From contig CM048553.1 of assembly GCA_026413225.1 (NCBI GenBank), positions 141,306,690-141,370,689 on the forward strand: a stretch of 64,000 nucleotides of DNA. The letters run 5' to 3'. Below, piece after piece: positions 42,701-48,882 of the stretch. Made by a program: the position numbers and the translations under genes. Origin of the DNA: Otis tarda (Eukaryota; Chordata; Aves; Otidiformes; Otididae). Every line of letters begins with the position of its first letter. Within the stretch, counting starts at the first letter, position 1. The notes below the pieces were generated by a model. The model saw nothing but the letters and a program-made list of their open reading frames with translations, had not been told where the DNA came from and ran no database searches.

Positions 42701-45700
42701 TACAGTGCTTAGCAATGCAAAGAGCTGTAATCCTTGAGCCACCCAGCCTCAGCACACAATCTCTTTCGCTGACGCAGGCTCTTGAGAGTGCAGTGAAAAT
42801 GTGTGGCATGATAAAAGCAGTGAGGAGGGCCTGTGCCCCAGGTGGAGCCAAGTCAGTGATGGCAAGACAGTAAAAGCTGAGTGATGCTGTACAAAACAGA
42901 CCTGGCATAAGTGTTCCTTCAAAATGCAGAAGCTGATGCTGAAATTTGTGAGACAAATTAAAGAAATGTGCTGTAAGGAGGAGCAGTTGAAAGTAAGGCA
43001 GACAAGAATAAAAAAGTTTAAATTTTTTTATGCTGAGGCAGCTGCACAACAAAAGATTTCAAAAGCTTTATAAATTTCTAGCAATTACCTAGAATTATGT
43101 AATATTCTTTTGTAATCGATGTTTATTATAGGTTTTTTCCCCTTTGTGGATTGGGAAATTTCATACTTAGTAACTTCCTTTCTGCAGCTGAGCATATCAG
43201 TTCTCTGGTGCTTGGGGTGTTGTGTGGTGGTGGGAGCCAGGGCCTGCCCTTCAGCTCCCCAATAAGAGCTTCTGTAAAATCTCTTTGGATGTGATGAGGA
43301 AGAGGAACCTTAGGCATAGCAAGCTGTGACTTGCCGGTGAGCAGCCTCAGAGCTGTAGACCTACACCCAAATAGACACGACTCCGAAATATTAATGGCGG
43401 GCCATCTAAGATGTCCTCAGCTGAAGTGCAAACACTTCTATACATGATGACATCAGTAAAGATGGCCAGAATTTTTAGCTGAAAAACACCCAGTCAAGTC
43501 AACCAAAATATTATGATGAGTGTAGCAAAATGGAGGCGATGTTACCAAATGTAAATTATGTCTATTTTTCTGATTAATTTGGTCAGAGATTGTAGAAATA
43601 ATACCAAAAAAAATTGAAATATTTCATTTCAACATTATAAAAAACCACTTTTTTGCCTTACTGCTCACAACAATATTTGCCAAAAGTTTTGTTTCAGCTC
43701 TGCCCAAAACAGTTTCTCTCCTTCCCTCTCCTCAGCTTCCTGGAACTATTAGGAAACAAAACATGAGTTATTCTACAGCTGTAATCACCAGAGATGTTAT
43801 AGAGCTTATTTTGACTTCTTCAGCGACAGGTTTGCCTGATGGCCTGTTGGCTTCCGCAATACATAACTTAATCCATCTGGCTAGGAAAAGCCTGTATGGA
43901 TTCTTGAAACCTCTGGCAGTGACAACATTGTTATTGAAAGGGAAGCATTAATTGTACCTGGATTATCTTCCAGTTACTTTATTGAGACACTGCTTGCTTC
44001 CAGACGGACATCAAATTCAAAAGGCTTGCTCTTCCAGCTGCTCTTGGTAGAGCTCATAACATCAAGACAGCAAAAAAAATTGAAGGGGCTTGGAATTTCA
44101 GATATTCCAGAATTTCTTTGTGATGATCTGCAACAGGGTTTTTACGATAGTGTTACATGTTATCATCTCTGGAGCTGAAAACCAGTCTCTGGATTTTTCA
44201 AAGCAATGAAAAAAACTCTAAGAACCAGACCTCCCTCCTCTATGCACAAAGCAGACCATCAGTCCTACATACACATCTAGTCTGTGCCACAAAGATGCTG
44301 TAGCTACTGTAGAGTTAGTTAGAATTGCTGAAGGTTTATTCTTTATAAGCCATAAGAGGAAGAAATTTAGAAAAATTCTGGAGTTCTTAACCCCAAAGTG
44401 TGGCTTTCTAGCATGAAAGGGCATAATATATTTTAAGATTCCCCTAGCAGGTGCATTAAGCAATCCTTGACTTAAGTTTTGATTCATTGAATGATCTGGC
44501 CATTAACGTTATGGCTGATCAAAGTAGTGGGCTAAGGCACTTAGTGACAATGTTAGGTCCCATTTAGGAAAAAATGTAGAATAACAGCAATTCCAAGTTT
44601 CTGTTGTTGACCTGACAATAGAAGCCAAACTGAAACTGGCGGGAAAAGCAGACGGTTGCAGATTAAGTCATATGGAAGCAAGTAGGGTCCAAGTTACTTT
44701 GGAAGACAATCCAAGCGCAGTTAATAGTTCCTCCTGAATAATTATGCTGTATCTGTGGGGTATAGCCTGGGACTGAGGGAAGAGTAGGTGAGTGGGATGC
44801 CAGCACCATTTATTTCTCCTTTGATAACTTGGGTCTTTTGGTCAGTGTGGAGGCAGAACTATAACCCAGCTTCCCCTGAGCTTACCCCCCAAGAAAAAAT
44901 ATGGAGCCACCTACTTGCAAGATTTACCCCAAATTTAAAATTTAGTTTACATAGGTGCTATTTTAGCATATTTCTCTTCTTTCAACTGGTAAAACAGATT
45001 GACTGCTGAGAATACTTATTCTGTGCCACCAGACTGGAGATGTGGTTTAGACACCATCCTCCACTGTTAGCTGTGTGTCTGCTGTGGCAGTCAGCCTTCT
45101 GATTTTGTCCTTCCTTTAAGGTCATTCCTGGAAACCACACTCTACTCTGCCCATTTCATCATTTCCACTGTTTCTAGGCATAGGCTCCAACCTTGAGCTT
45201 CTGAGCTTGTTGATGAGCCTGCTTCCTTTAGCATTTTTGTGGTGATGATTGAAAACAGGAGGGTTTCTACTTGCTGAGCAGCAAATCCATCTCCAAAGAT
45301 GTAGTAAAAAAAGATAGAGGGGCCTGTTTTGATTTGGATGTGACATCTGTCACTATCTATCAATCATAATAATTCTTTCTTCAAATAAGCAACAGTTTGT
45401 TTAAAATGAGACTTGCAGTCCAGAGATGTGACGAGATATTGATCCTGGATGTTAGAGTCCAACGGCACTGTTTGAAAATATCATCATATCTAGTGGGGCA
45501 TGTGTAAAACTCCCTGAAAGACACTCAAAAGGCAGCAGTCTTTGAATCTTTAGCGTGACATCCAAAAACAAAGATGCTTTAAACCCTACAAAAATGAAAC
45601 TGGTCAGCAGTTCTGCAAGTGTAAATAAGGAAGCATCAAAGCCTAGGCCTAGGATAGCTTCTGCCTTATTGTTCATTGTTGTATTTTGGAAATTACTTCT

Positions 45701-47055
45701 ATTCTGAATGACTGTGCTAGTGATACCGCTGTAGAATCCGTGGTGGTGTTTCTGAAATACATTTTTTGAAACCATGCAACTAGCTTGATGTTTGCTTGCA
45801 TGCTTTCCCTTCTTATGCTGTTTACAGTCATCTTCAATTTCTTCTTCAAAAATAAGGGCACAGCAGACTGTTCTTCCAAAGCCAGGTTTGCCCATGGGTT
45901 TTCATCTAATTCTTTATCTAGTTGGAATCATATGGTAGATGCCACTTTTCTGTTGACAGTATTTGTTCTACTGTATTCTTTTCCACTAGAGGTAGGTTAC
46001 TTGCATCCCTCTTGCTAGAGCCTTGACTCTCTACGTATTTCAGCCTGCAAAAAAAAAAAAAGGGATTTCTTCAGAGGAGTCCTTCCAACTTATGGTGGTG
46101 GAAAAGGCAGTTTGCATAGACCATTTCTTGTCCAGAAACAACATGCCCAAACAGTCTTTAGTAAAGCCCTTTTGTTTAAAAAAATGTAATTGTGTGGGTC
46201 CTCTGACCCAGAATGGCTTTTTTGGTGACCAGAAGCAGATGGATATATTCCGTCACAGAACGGCTACCTGGAAGGTAGCTTCTAGTCCTCATTTTAAATC
46301 AAGTAAGTTACAGACTTAAACTTAACTGCTCAAATATATCTATGGGCTGTCTTGAATTGTACTTTGTGAGAAAAAGATTTTGCTAATTAGAATTGCTATC
46401 TGATAAGCACTGCCAGAGCTACTGGCATTTTTCCAAAAGGGGTTCAGACACTTTTCCTGTCTACAAAGAATTGATCTATTGTAAAGATCTAGGTGTAGAT
46501 TGTAAAGAGCAAGGTGCACAGAGCCCATCCTTGAAATTCTCAAAAGATATTGCTTAAATTTTCTATGGCAGAGTTAGAGCTTCTCAGAAGCGTCCAAAAC
46601 AGCAAAGGAGAGGACTAATCCACCAAGCACTAAACTATGGGAGAATACTGTTGATAAACATCCATTGAACTATTGTAAGCAAGATCCCAGGGATGAAGAT
46701 TTCTAACTACAGAAAATAACCTGGAAGTTATTGTCCTTACCACTAAGGTCAGTTACTGGCAATTGCTCAGTATCATGTATCATTTTATGTTACCTGATTT
46801 CAGGCAGATGGAGCTAGAGAGAGACTGTCAGAACAACAATACAACCGCCTCGTGGAGTACATCACGAAGACATCTTATCACCTGTCTCCCAGCACTGCGA
46901 CCGTGCCAGCGCCAGCACTGCAAACTGTGGCTGCTGAACACCTTCCAGCTATAATGAAAACATACCAATATGTAGTTGATCCAAATTTTGCCCAAGTATT
47001 CATTAGCAAATTCACCATGGTGAAAAATAAAGCCTTGAGGAAAGGATTTCATTAA
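718..47055 (+). CDS. VPS13B: VPS13B (COH1), 3' part of a multi-exon gene, vacuolar protein sorting 13B
   Basis: VPS13 family proteins are long rod-like channels that move lipids between membranes. VPS13B acts at the Golgi and early secretory/endosomal membranes, and its loss causes Cohen syndrome in humans (established knowledge). Twenty confidently read exons join without a phase conflict into 1411 codons plus stop: 1204-1365, 11032-11187, 12515-12778, 12934-13017, 13185-13360, 13854-14024, 14695-14896, 15909-16097, 16523-16669, 17783-18066, 19251-19378, 19967-20166, 22668-22786, 23958-24781, 29258-29434, 30364-30534, 37185-37361, 39841-39943, 40613-40862 and 46804-47055. A further exon at 718-769 is possible. 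The protein matches my memory of human VPS13B from about residue 2610 to the C terminus, including 'GYVYVD', 'LYVEDTFVYYIKTLFDTYLP' and the ending 'NKALRKGF'. In order it holds VAB/SHR-BD repeats (about the first 660 residues), a beta-rich stretch leading to the ATG2_C-like amphipathic region (about 1035-1245), and a PH-like end. The N-terminal chorein part lies left of the window. The frame is intact throughout. Confidence 0.96.
1204..1365 (+). CDS. VPS13B: VPS13B exon, start of VAB region in this window
   Basis: The acceptor 'tttcag' and donor 'cag|gtatgt' bound 54 codons in phase 0. The protein contains 'ELVFSHFVICNDTQETL' and 'HQYSWRSHKSPQ', nearly identical to human VPS13B. The 'VICNDT' asparagine codon at 1255-1257 fits the conserved Asn that recurs in VAB repeats of VPS13 proteins. 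Confidence 0.96.
5000..5017. repeat. Short CCTT microsatellite
   Basis: About four tandem CCTT units in a pyrimidine-rich part of the first large intron. It is short and probably stable, with no functional claim. Confidence 0.7.
7212..7419 (+). mobile_element. CR1 LINE 3' end fragment
   Basis: Contains the CR1 reverse-transcriptase C-terminal coding remnant (readable as 'VVDAPSLETFKARLDGALSN'-like), then the 3' UTR signature 'cctttaaaggtcccttcc', and ends in 'gattctatg', the characteristic CR1 terminal octamer. It is 5'-truncated, as is typical, and non-autonomous. It is very similar by eye to the copy at 51535-51752. Confidence 0.92.
9501..9580. repeat. Two adjacent inverted repeats with a CG-rich alternating core
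   Basis: The first hairpin pairs 'gcacagctt' (9502-9510) with 'aagctgtgc' (9532-9540). The second spans about 9537-9580: its outer arms 'gtgccc' and 'gggcac' match, and its inner 'gcatc' and 'gatgc' pair around a 2-nt loop. The core is alternating purine-pyrimidine (gcgcatgtgcgc) and rich in CpG, in contrast to the AT-rich intron. Function unknown. Confidence 0.6.
9924..10275. repeat. Probable remnants of ancient amniote interspersed repeats
   Basis: Phrases such as 'gggcctgatcctg', 'gtgaaattcagccct' and 'agccagatcttcagctgg' followed by 'cgtaaattta' resemble old short palindromic repeats common in reptile and bird genomes. The copies are badly decayed and I give no family name. This is from memory of repeat flavour and has not been aligned. 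Confidence 0.35.
11032..11187 (+). CDS. VPS13B: VPS13B exon, VAB region
   Basis: Acceptor 'tttccag', donor 'caa|gtaagt'; 52 codons in phase 0-0. It encodes 'LLHICIEGWGNWRWSEPF' and a basic strand-rich stretch ending 'GVQKQ', all strongly conserved with human VPS13B. The intron downstream (11188-12514) contains no supported feature; its open frame at 11584-11829 has no splice support. Confidence 0.96.
12515..12778 (+). CDS. VPS13B: VPS13B exon, VAB region
   Basis: Acceptor 'gttttag', donor 'cag|gtatga'; 88 codons in phase 0-0. It includes 'LICGRQTVCSYLSESIELK' and 'ENNELTELSVKATGDEDW', matching human VPS13B with scattered substitutions. Separated from the next exon by only 155 nt. Confidence 0.96.
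12934..13017 (+). CDS. VPS13B: VPS13B small exon (28 codons), VAB region
   Basis: Acceptor 'catacag', donor 'tta|gtaagt'; 84 nt in phase 0-0. It reads 'VPSSKSSITYVWCTILTSEP', equivalent to the human stretch ending in 'QQRM'. Flanking introns are 155 and 167 nt, the tightest cluster in the window. Confidence 0.95.
13185..13360 (+). CDS. VPS13B: VPS13B exon, VAB region
   Basis: Acceptor 'ttttgtag', donor 'ccag|gtaaaa'; 176 nt, phase 0 in and phase 2 out. It encodes 'IVFSPLFIVRSHLPDPIIIH' and 'LEKRSLGLNE', conserved with human VPS13B. The closing codon is completed by the first base of the exon at 13854. Confidence 0.95.
13854..14024 (+). CDS. VPS13B: VPS13B exon, VAB region
   Basis: Phase 2-2, 171 nt. 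It encodes 'EEDDPSECAVPISTMLIKQI' and ends '...WPYSRKDSD'. The acceptor 'caacgatag' has a weak pyrimidine tract, so this exon may depend on enhancers. The junction codon becomes AGC (Ser), where I recall Arg in human. Confidence 0.93.
14695..14896 (+). CDS. VPS13B: VPS13B exon with conserved VAB asparagine
   Basis: Acceptor 'gaacag', donor 'gag|gtaact'; 202 nt ending in phase 0. It encodes 'NEQLSQWDSPMRVKL' and 'ELLPWALLINQSKWDLWLFE'. The Asn of 'LLIN' (14804-14806) sits at about the position of human Asn2993, whose change to Ser is a reported Cohen syndrome variant; that equivalence is an estimate from counting, not an alignment. The residue is intact here. Confidence 0.95.
14897..15908. other. 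VPS13B intron with C11 tract and AG-GT junction
   Basis: A 1-kb intron with no supported exon. At 15648-15666 a run of eleven C is followed directly by AG and then GTATGT, the structure of a zero-length (recursive) splice site. Several open frames on the minus strand at 15005-15390 look accidental. Confidence 0.7.
15909..16097 (+). CDS. VPS13B: VPS13B exon, VAB region
   Basis: Acceptor 'gcttgcag', donor 'aag|gttaga'; 63 codons in phase 0-0. It contains 'EAFQVGIYWANTNTVHKSVA' and 'GEVVTLDEEGFV', highly conserved with human VPS13B. Confidence 0.96.
16523..16669 (+). CDS. VPS13B: VPS13B exon, VAB repeat
   Basis: Acceptor 'tcttacag', donor 'gag|gtaaag'; 49 codons in phase 0-0. It encodes 'LCQFCISSMVRQGIQI' and the VAB-type strand 'TTIINDTSYQIYYRPQ', whose Asn codon is 16601-16603. 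Confidence 0.96.
16670..17782. other. VPS13B intron ending in a T17 acceptor tract
   Basis: AT-rich with no recognisable feature except an uninterrupted thymine run of 17 at about 17764-17780, immediately before the AG acceptor. Such a tract is prone to slippage and length polymorphism. Confidence 0.75.
17783..18066 (+). CDS. VPS13B: VPS13B exon, divergent VAB linker
   Basis: 284 nt, phase 0 in and 2 out; donor 'ccag|gtactg'. It is the least conserved exon in the window: a serine/threonine-rich stretch ('DFHSSDSTVFSVTPSRAPSS') precedes conserved 'CWDVMSD', 'ELWSLPAVIKQEFPRQSVAV' and 'GFCTR'. The low-conservation segment is probably a surface loop of the propeller-like VAB domain. Confidence 0.93.
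18067..19250. other. VPS13B intron, nothing recognised
   Basis: AT-rich 1.2-kb intron with no repeat, conserved motif or supported frame. Confidence 0.7.
19251..19378 (+). CDS. VPS13B: VPS13B exon, last clear VAB repeat
   Basis: Acceptor 'tattgtag', donor 'aaag|gtaggt'; 128 nt. It encodes 'AIALTYQEHLGVTYLTLTED' and 'PSPRIIIHNRCSVPLLLKEN'. The Asn of 'IIHN' (19336-19338) again fits the conserved VAB position. Confidence 0.95.
19967..20166 (+). CDS. VPS13B: VPS13B exon
   Basis: Acceptor 'atttcag', donor 'caa|gtaaat'; 200 nt, ends in phase 0. It encodes 'PKFEVYCRKIPAELSVHHEL' and '...DINNQGTQ', conserved with human VPS13B. The preceding 588-nt intron shows nothing notable. Confidence 0.95.
20167..22667. 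other. VPS13B intron (2.5 kb), nothing recognised
   Basis: AT-rich unique sequence without identifiable repeats or exons. The open frame 22425-22667 simply runs into the next acceptor. Confidence 0.7.
22668..22786 (+). CDS. VPS13B: VPS13B exon
   Basis: Acceptor 'ccactag', donor 'acag|gtacat'; 119 nt, phase 0 in and 2 out. It encodes 'IVFLTGFGYVYVDIAHHCGT', among the most conserved stretches of the C-terminal half. Confidence 0.96.
22787..23957. other. VPS13B intron (1.2 kb), nothing recognised
   Basis: No repeat or exon recognised. A 60-codon frame at 23207-23389 has no splice support. Confidence 0.7.
23958..24781 (+). CDS. VPS13B: VPS13B long exon (824 nt)
   Basis: The largest exon here, about 275 codons. 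It starts after 'tgcctag' and ends at 'gcag|gtcagt' in phase 1. Conserved blocks are 'SLKMFIGQLSLAAFDDI', 'DLQLDNQLYSKSYFHFAVLL', 'FELKPARLYVEDTFVYYIK', 'KPVKLRKLTIQPVNLLVSIH' and 'SDHTPLSFSVFERGPIF'. This is the beta-rich C-terminal groove segment just before the amphipathic helices. Between about 24084 and 24180 and around 24500-24550 the protein diverges from human, with a Ser/Thr-rich loop in the second. Confidence 0.97.
24782..29257. other. VPS13B intron (4.5 kb) with GC-richer patches
   Basis: The left half is AT-rich. From roughly 26440 to 28570 there are GC-richer patches with many overlapping open frames in several phases, consistent with raised GC and not with coding. An ATTGGCCAAT double inverted CCAAT motif lies near 27244-27254. 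No exon or named repeat is supported. Confidence 0.65.
29258..29434 (+). CDS. VPS13B: VPS13B exon, ATG2_C-like amphipathic region, module 1
   Basis: Acceptor 'ccacacag', donor 'aaag|gtagat'; 177 nt, phase 1-1. It encodes 'GSPASLVRSVGNGIADFFRL' followed by 'PYEGLTRGPGAFVSGVSRGT'. This is the VPS13/ATG2 C-terminal signature of glycine-punctuated amphipathic helices that bind membrane or lipid droplets in the family. Confidence 0.97.
29798..29818. repeat. A21 homopolymer
   Basis: Twenty-one adenines directly follow a T-rich run (ttctttttttc). It may be the tail of an unidentified retroposed copy, but no parent sequence or target duplication is visible. Confidence 0.8.
30364..30534 (+). CDS. VPS13B: VPS13B exon, ATG2_C-like amphipathic region, module 2
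   Basis: Acceptor 'tatttag', donor 'ctag|gtaacg'; 171 nt, phase 1-1. It encodes 'TLTSITNLATSLARNMDRLS', 'LDEEHYNRQEEWRRQLPESL' and 'GEGLRQGLSRLGISLLG'. The LDEE/Y...R block is a family hallmark of VPS13 C termini. Confidence 0.97.
30535..37184. other. VPS13B intron (6.7 kb)
   Basis: Contains a near-perfect 58-bp palindrome at 32960-33017 and otherwise AT-rich unique sequence. The phrase 'gaatcggggcc' near 33700 resembles one arm of that palindrome. A 120-codon plus-strand frame (33766-34128) and several minus-strand frames at 34-36 kb have no recognisable similarity. Confidence 0.7.
32960..33017. repeat. Near-perfect 58-bp palindrome, MITE-like
   Basis: The arm 'ggccctgattcagcaaagc' (32960-32978) is exactly the reverse complement of 32999-33017, and the 20-nt centre is also largely self-complementary (27 of 29 possible pairs overall). 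The sequence resembles old fold-back repeats seen in reptile and bird genomes, although I cannot name the family. Transcribed in either direction it would form a strong hairpin. Confidence 0.85.
37185..37361 (+). CDS. VPS13B: VPS13B exon, ATG2_C-like amphipathic region, module 3
   Basis: Acceptor 'ttttttcag', donor 'tatg|gtgagt'; 177 nt, phase 1-1. It encodes 'AIAGIVDQPMQNFQRVSEAQ' and 'GVISGVGKGIMGVFTKPIGG', the glycine-rich helical repeats typical of the VPS13 C-terminal domain. Confidence 0.97.
37362..39840. other. VPS13B intron (2.5 kb), nothing recognised
   Basis: AT-rich, with no recognised repeat or exon. Confidence 0.7.
39841..39943 (+). CDS. VPS13B: VPS13B exon
   Basis: Acceptor 'taccacag', donor 'tctg|gtaaaa'; 103 nt, phase 1 in and 2 out. 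It encodes 'GILHGAGLSQLPKQR', then a variable linker, then 'APNSHVKYVW', the junction between the amphipathic region and the PH-like end. Confidence 0.95.
40613..40862 (+). CDS. VPS13B: VPS13B exon, PH-like C-terminal domain
   Basis: 250 nt, ends in phase 0 at 'gag|gtaaag'. It encodes 'KMLQSLGRPEVHMALDVMIV', 'EGCLLLTSEVLFVVSISED' and 'AFPVTEIDC', a strand pattern like the PH domain at VPS13 C termini. The acceptor follows two long T runs (about 40569-40598) and is only moderate ('aatgcag'). Confidence 0.96.
40863..46803. other. Last VPS13B intron (5.9 kb)
   Basis: Holds a minus-strand CR1 end at 42443-42546. Text at about 41781-41868 ('agtaaaatcctaactttgc', 'gaagtcactgg') looks like a decayed palindromic amniote repeat. 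Two longish minus-strand frames (42519-43052, which overlaps the CR1 copy, and 45452-45895) match nothing I know. Confidence 0.7.
42443..42546 (-). mobile_element. CR1 LINE 3' end fragment, antisense
   Basis: Plus-strand phrases 'gagttggaagggagcttt', 'atctagtccaacc' and 'catctccaactagatcagg' are the reverse complement of the CR1 3' UTR. Only about 100 bp remains, and the terminal octamer is not clear. It is inserted against the direction of VPS13B. Confidence 0.9.
46804..47055 (+). CDS. VPS13B: VPS13B terminal coding exon and stop
   Basis: Acceptor 'gatttcag'; 83 codons plus stop in phase 0. It encodes 'RERLSEQQYNRLVEYITKTS', then a Ser/Pro/Ala-variable segment, then 'YVVDPNFAQVFISKFTMVKN' and 'KALRKGFH'. 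TAA at 47053-47055 is followed at once by a second in-frame TAA. Confidence 0.97.
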   Translation, partial: ADGARERLSEQQYNRLVEYITKTSYHLSPSTATVPAPALQTVAAEHLPAIMKTYQYVVDPNFAQVFISKFTMVKNKALRKGFH

Positions 47056-48882
47056 TAATTATTTGTGGTGAGTATAGTAATACCTTACCATTTTGAAATA
47101 CCTACGTCCAGTAGAGATGCATATAATTTTTGAGGAGGCAGGAGATGATAACAAAGTTAAGCCCAATAGCTTTTCTAATGTTGACAACATTCCTGCTCCC
47201 TAGCCAAAATACTACTGCTGGAAGGAGAGTGTTCTAGCAAACAGAGTGGAAAGGAACAGCCTTGGATTATAGCTCAATCAAAACCTTTTTTCTTTTCAAT
47301 AACCAAAAATCAGAGCATAAGGAAAAATTGTGTGCATACAGATATTTTTGCCACACACGCGAAATGTGTATCAATACCAACTATATCATATTTTAGGGTC
47401 TGCCAGTTTCTGCTATAAACCAAGTTTATAACTCAGCTGTAAAAACTTGCTCAAGGCTGAGCCGTTCCCCCCACACACACACTCCCCCCAACATGTACGT
47501 CCTGAGGCAAAACATTTTCCCCCACTAAATCTGAAAAACCCAGTGTGGCTGTTTAAAGTTACTAGTGACAGCTGGGTTTTAGCACCACTTTAACCTTAAA
47601 ATAGCTTCCTTTATTTGACTGAAGTTTTGCAGGACATTAGTCCTTAATGTAAACTAGTGCCTTTGTGTGGTTTGGAGAACAAAACATGAACTACAACATG
47701 AATTTATTTTTTAAACTGTCTGTGTACAGAAACTTTATTTTATCCACCATCAAATTTTCAGAAGGACTTTCAATGTATGTATGACATTGTGCATTGTCTG
47801 GTCGTTAGCTGGAAGCCAGTAACATGCAGTTCAGAAATTTAAGAAACGGAGCTCAGTCTCCTTAAAATCTACCAAAAACCTGTAAGCTCAATGTAACATA
47901 GATGTGCAGGTGCGAAGTATGGCCTTGTTGATCTCGCCTACTTCTGATCTGCCACCACTACACACAGCACATGCTCACTTAAGCCCTAATTCATTTTATG
48001 CTTAGCATCTTTGAACAGATAAAACCAGAGATATTTAGAAACATAAGCTTTCAAATATGTTTGTGCTAAGCAAGGTAAGATTGTATTTTCCCCCAGGTTG
48101 ATCAAAAAGTATGGACCCCCAGGCTCCAATTACCCTAACAGTTAATGATGACGTCACAATACGCTTATAAATGTGATGTTAAACACATCAAGACAAATGA
48201 GCTTTCTGTGTATCTTATTTTTCAGATGTTTTACAGTTTGTAGGAGACAAGAAATCACTGTCTCTGGGCACAATTAGATTACTTTATAAACCAAATCTGG
48301 CTATGGCAGCTTTATTTAAAAAACAAAAGCTTACTTGGCTTTCAACTATGTGTGTTACTTTTCTCCCTTTTTCTACATACTTACGGACATGAATCTAGTC
48401 TGGGGATTCCTGAACATGGCCAGAATCGGAGACAAGAACTGGAATAAAATCTGATCATCATTTGGAGCAAATACATATGCTTTATAGTTAATAACTTCTA
48501 TGCATACTTGATATGACCAAATGCAGAGTAAATAAGAATGTAGTAACTGCAATGTTTTTCTCGTGAGTTGTTTTGTTAAAAGGTATTTCTAAAAGCAACG
48601 TCTCTTGTGTACTGAAAATACAGAAGCCTGGGATCTGCATTGTCCTTTCCTGAATGTGAAATAAGCCCATCCATTATCAACATTTCATACAGTGATTTAA
48701 TAACTTAGTCATTGTTTGAATAACACTATTTAAAAAATGTATATGTATATATACATACACATGCTTCATTCCGGAATATTTTATGGAAATAGTTTAATAC
48801 TTCTAATTTTGCATATTGCTGGATAAATTGTAATATAATGAGAATGTTTAAAGATAATAAAGCTATTCCTGTAATACTTGGT
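47056..48882 (+). other. VPS13B: VPS13B 3' UTR
   Basis: About 1.8 kb of AT-rich sequence from the tandem stops to just past AATAAA at 48856-48861. A TATG/TA-rich alternating stretch lies at about 48737-48762. An earlier AATAAA occurs near 48443 and might give a shorter form. The cleavage point is estimated. Confidence 0.75.
48856..48861 (+). terminator. VPS13B polyadenylation signal
   Basis: AATAAA followed about 20 nt later by a GU-rich stretch ('cttggttttgtgag'), the normal layout of a vertebrate poly(A) site. A second AATAAA near 49287 could be a distal site. Confidence 0.75.

Noticed and set aside
42519-43052. 177-codon minus-strand open frame
   Set aside because: Its C-terminal end lies in the antisense CR1 fragment and the rest matches nothing; no splice or start context supports it.
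1-48000. Intronic microRNAs known from human VPS13B (miR-599/miR-875)
   Set aside because: I looked for their mature sequences on both strands and did not see them; in human they lie in an earlier intron, so absence here is expected.
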